From Pseudomonadota bacterium (lineage in GTDB: Bacteria > Pseudomonadota > Alphaproteobacteria > Rhizobiales > Xanthobacteraceae), in assembly GCA_023386635.1 (NCBI GenBank), contig JAEWJH010000131.1, positions 1 to 6,331 on the forward strand: DNA of 6,331 bases, in the 5' to 3' direction. Below the pieces are notes generated by a model that saw nothing but the letters and a program-made list of their open reading frames with translations, was not told the DNA's origin and ran no database searches. A program made the translations under genes and the position numbers. This document shows positions 4,622-6,331 of this stretch, one piece after another; within the stretch, counting starts at the first letter, position 1, and each line of letters starts with the position of its first letter.

Positions 4622-5027
4622 AAATGAGCAAGAAGGCACAATGGCCATACCCAGTACCCTCCATGATCCCGAGGACTGCCGGGCGGTCAGCGAGGTCCTG
4701 TCGCGCGTCGGTGACAAGTGGACGGTTCTCGTGGTCGGCGTGCTCGGCCCCGGACCGAAGCGTTTCAATGAAATCCGGCGAGCCTTGGGCAGCATCTCGC
4801 AGCGGATGCTGACGCTCACGCTGCGCGGTCTCGAGCGTGACGGTCTCGTCACCCGCACGGTCCATGCCACCATCCCGCCGCGGGTGGACTATGCGCTCAC
4901 GGCATTGGGCCACTCGCTGCTCGACCCTGTGAACGTTCTCGGTCTGTGGGCGCGCCGGCATCGCGCGGAAATAGAAACCGCGCGGCATCAATACGATACG
5001 AGCAACAGCGGCGCGCAAAGCCGCTGA
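4611..5027 (+). CDS. HxlR family winged-helix transcriptional regulator
   Basis: The 138-residue protein is a single winged-helix DNA-binding domain of the HxlR (DUF24) type, a MarR-related family that acts as dimers. Visible features are CRAVSEVLSRVGDKWTVLVV (23-42), RFNEIRRALGSISQRMLTLTLRGLERDGLV (51-80) with the recognition helix near 63-76, and the wing RTVHATIPPRVDYALT (82-97). Cys23 sits before the first helix, where relatives such as YodB and HypR carry a redox- or electrophile-sensing cysteine; it is the only cysteine in the protein. ATG 4611 and ATG 4641 are both plausible starts, and the shorter form would place this cysteine at residue 13. The divergent flavoprotein gene 48 nt away is the probable target, along with itself. 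The ligand or signal is inferred, not shown. Confidence 0.93.
   Translation: MTAKNEQEGTMAIPSTLHDPEDCRAVSEVLSRVGDKWTVLVVGVLGPGPKRFNEIRRALGSISQRMLTLTLRGLERDGLVTRTVHATIPPRVDYALTALGHSLLDPVNVLGLWARRHRAEIETARHQYDTSNSGAQSR
5006..5026 (+). terminator. Weak terminator candidate at the end of hxlR
   Basis: CAGCGGC (5006-5012) and GCCGCTG (5020-5026) form a perfect 7-bp stem with a 7-nt loop overlapping the hxlR stop. A short TTTT run lies at 5035-5038, eight nt after the stem, farther than usual for an intrinsic terminator. Confidence 0.35.
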
Positions 5028-5046
5028 CATCGTCTTTTGCGCTGTC

Positions 5047-5067
5047 GTTGTTGCGCAGCAAAACAAC
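5047..5067. promoter_or_regulatory. Dyad in the hxlR-tctC intergenic region
   Basis: GTTGTT (5047-5052) and AACAAC (5062-5067) are perfect inverted arms. An offset inner pair, TTGC (5051-5054) with GCAA (5058-5061), gives an alternative fold. It lies about 160 bp upstream of the tctC start and could be a regulator site or a transcript hairpin; nothing further supports either. Confidence 0.25.
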
Positions 5068-5082
5068 GCCGCGCTGCACAAC

Positions 5083-5099
5083 ATTATTATGTATACACG
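5083..5099. promoter_or_regulatory. AT-rich island with TGTATACA palindrome upstream of tctC
   Basis: ATTATTATGTATACACG is an AT-rich island in otherwise GC-rich DNA, with the perfect 8-bp palindrome TGTATACA at 5090-5097. Several GntR/FadR-type regulators of organic-acid catabolism bind TTGTATACAA-like sites, so it may be such an operator. TATTAT (5085-5090) or TATACA (5092-5097) could serve as a -10 element, but I see no good -35 at proper spacing. The rest of 5028-5226 holds no gene I can support. Confidence 0.35.
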
Positions 5100-5214
5100 C
5101 GCGTAAAAGTTCGCGGATAGTAGCGATCGGCTGATGGCGTTTGTCTATCGCGCAAATGTCCGGCTCAAGCCCGGCGACTCAAGACCGGCGCACGTCATCG
5201 ACAGGCATTCACCC

Positions 5215-5220
5215 GGAGGA
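5215..5220 (+). promoter_or_regulatory. Ribosome binding site of tctC
   Basis: GGAGGA lies 6 nt before ATG 5227. It decides the start against an in-frame ATG at 5134, which has no comparable site and would bury the signal peptide. Confidence 0.75.
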
Positions 5221-5226
5221 ACGTTC

Positions 5227-6237
5227 ATGACTTTCTCGTTGCAGAGGTTCGGATTTTGCGCGGCCGCGGCCGTGATCGCAAGCGCGGCGCCGTTTGCCGC
5301 GCAGGCTGCTTGGGAGCCGACCCGTCCCGTCGAGATCATCGTCCCGGCTGGCACCGGCGGCGGCGCCGACCAGATGGCCCGCGTGGTGCAGGGCATCATC
5401 ACCAAACACAGCCTGATGAAGCAGCCGATGGTTGTGATCAACAAATCGGGCGGCGCGGGCGGCGAAGGCTTCCTTGATGTGAAGGGCGCGCGCAACAACC
5501 CGCACAAGCTGATCATCACGCTGTCCAACCTGTTCACGACGCCGCTCGCGACCGGTATTCCGTTCTCCTACAAGGATCTGACCCCGGTCACGATGATGGC
5601 GCTCGACGAATTCATCCTGTGGGTGAATGCGGACAAGCCCTACAAATCGGCGAAGGACTATGTCGCAGCGGTCAAGGCCGGCACTGACGGCCAGTTCAAG
5701 ATGGGCGGTACCGGCTCCAAGCAGGAAGACCAGATCATCACCGTGGCGCTCGAAAAAGCCACCGGCAAGAAGATGACCTACATTCCGTACAAGGGCGGCG
5801 GCGAAGTCGCGGTGCAACTCGTCGGCGGTCACGTGGATTCGTCGGTGAACAACCCGATCGAGGCGGTGGCGCAGTGGCGCGCCGGCAAGCTGCGTCCGCT
5901 GTGCGTGTTCGACAGCAAGCAGCTCGACTACAAGGACAAGATCACCGCCGACCAGTCGTGGAATGACATTCCGACCTGCAAGTCGCAGGGCATCGATGTC
6001 GAATATCTGATGCTGCGCGGCTTCTTCATGGCGCCGGGCGCGACGCCCGATCAGGTCGCCTACTATGTCGATCTGATGAAGAAGGTGCGGGCCACGCCGG
6101 AATGGGCGCAGCTCATGAAGGACGGTGCGTTCAACCAGACCGCGCTGAGCGGCCCCGACTATCTCAAGTGGGTCGAAGCTGCGGAAAAGACCCACGAAAC
6201 GCTGATGAAAGACGCGGGCTTCCTCGCCAAGAAGTAA
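5227..6237 (+). CDS. Tripartite tricarboxylate transporter substrate-binding protein (TctC/Bug family)
   Basis: The 336-residue protein is a periplasmic receptor of the Bug/TctC family, which captures carboxylates or related small molecules for TctAB-type membrane transporters. Residues 1-27 form a Sec signal peptide: Arg7, a hydrophobic core, and AQA before the predicted cut at 27/28. The mature protein opens with PTRPVEIIVPAGTGGGADQMAR (31-52), the usual first strand and glycine-rich loop of the family, then VVINKSGGAGGEGF (69-82). The second domain includes TYIPYKGGGEVAVQLVGGHVD (184-204) and AVAQWRAGKLRPL (213-225), typical positions for the family. Mature Cys226 and Cys251 could form a disulfide. 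Length is normal. The ligand cannot be predicted; Bug proteins are highly paralogous. It has its own ribosome binding site and a strong terminator after it, so it may be transcribed alone, and no tctA or tctB is visible. Regulation may involve the palindrome at 5090-5097. Confidence 0.93.
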   Translation: MTFSLQRFGFCAAAAVIASAAPFAAQAAWEPTRPVEIIVPAGTGGGADQMARVVQGIITKHSLMKQPMVVINKSGGAGGEGFLDVKGARNNPHKLIITLSNLFTTPLATGIPFSYKDLTPVTMMALDEFILWVNADKPYKSAKDYVAAVKAGTDGQFKMGGTGSKQEDQIITVALEKATGKKMTYIPYKGGGEVAVQLVGGHVDSSVNNPIEAVAQWRAGKLRPLCVFDSKQLDYKDKITADQSWNDIPTCKSQGIDVEYLMLRGFFMAPGATPDQVAYYVDLMKKVRATPEWAQLMKDGAFNQTALSGPDYLKWVEAAEKTHETLMKDAGFLAKK

Positions 6238-6246
6238 CCGCTCCGG

Positions 6247-6279
6247 CGCCGGTGGATCGCCCGATCCGCCGGCGTTTTT
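6247..6279 (+). terminator. Rho-independent terminator after tctC
   Basis: CGCCGGTGGATC (6247-6258) pairs with GATCCGCCGGCG (6263-6274) as a 12-bp stem with one G-U pair and a GCCC loop, followed at once by TTTTT (6275-6279). It begins 9 nt after the tctC stop and is the most convincing terminator in the window. Confidence 0.88.
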
Positions 6280-6315
6280 GCAGCCTCTTTCTCATCCTCT
6301 TCAGGAATCCCTCGC

Positions 6316-6331
6316 ATGAGCAAACCAGGTT
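6316..6331 (+). CDS. Start of a downstream gene (five codons visible)
   Basis: ATG 6316 opens a frame reading MSKPG before the window ends. AGGAA at 6303-6307 lies 8 nt upstream as a plausible ribosome binding site. The start follows the tctC terminator on the same strand, so it is probably a separate unit or served by read-through. Nothing about the product can be said; a TctB/TctA component or a catabolic enzyme is common in this position. Confidence 0.45.

Noticed and set aside
5134..5226. Earlier start for the TctC receptor at ATG 5134
   Set aside because: It would put 31 polar residues before a clear signal peptide, whereas GGAGGA sits 6 nt before ATG 5227.
5209..6195. Long minus-strand frame of 328 codons opposite tctC
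   Set aside because: It is antisense to a strongly supported TctC gene, and the translation has biased composition and no recognisable domain.

Overview
The window is about 6.3 kb of GC-rich DNA with dense coding, long spurious antisense frames and intergenic palindromes. One palindrome would read as 'MRGLDPRIQ' if translated, a phrase recurrent in Bradyrhizobium/Rhodopseudomonas/Afipia-type genomes. Together with a TctC-type solute receptor and twin pirin genes, this points to an alphaproteobacterium of the Hyphomicrobiales, probably near Nitrobacteraceae or Xanthobacteraceae. The assignment comes from sequence character only.

Layout. (1) Positions 1-806, plus strand: a short co-directional cluster made of the C-terminal end of a probable group III truncated haemoglobin, a YtfE/RIC-like di-iron haemerythrin protein lacking the usual N-terminal ScdA_N domain, and a 43-residue single-pass membrane protein. 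It looks like a nitric-oxide/nitrosative-stress unit. A small palindrome separates it from the convergent next block. (2) Positions 837-4562, minus strand: an NAD(P)H-dependent FMN/quinone reductase-like flavoprotein, then two different pirins, then an alpha/beta hydrolase. Hairpins or repeats lie in all three gaps. (3) Positions 4611-5027, plus strand: an HxlR-type winged-helix regulator divergent from the flavoprotein gene, with a 19-bp imperfect dyad between them. (4) Positions 5028-6331, plus strand: a 199-bp intergenic region containing an AT-rich island with a TGTATACA palindrome, a TctC/Bug-family periplasmic receptor with a clear signal peptide, a convincing intrinsic terminator, and the first five codons of another gene.

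How the genes may work together: the HxlR regulator, with a cysteine near its N-terminus, probably controls the divergent flavoprotein and possibly the two pirins, giving an electrophile- or quinone-responsive detoxification block. The haemoglobin/haemerythrin cluster and the TctC receptor are independent functions. Most genes belong to known families. The less routine points are the domain-reduced YtfE-like protein with its small membrane partner, the HxlR-flavoprotein-double-pirin arrangement, and the layered palindromic repeats between genes.
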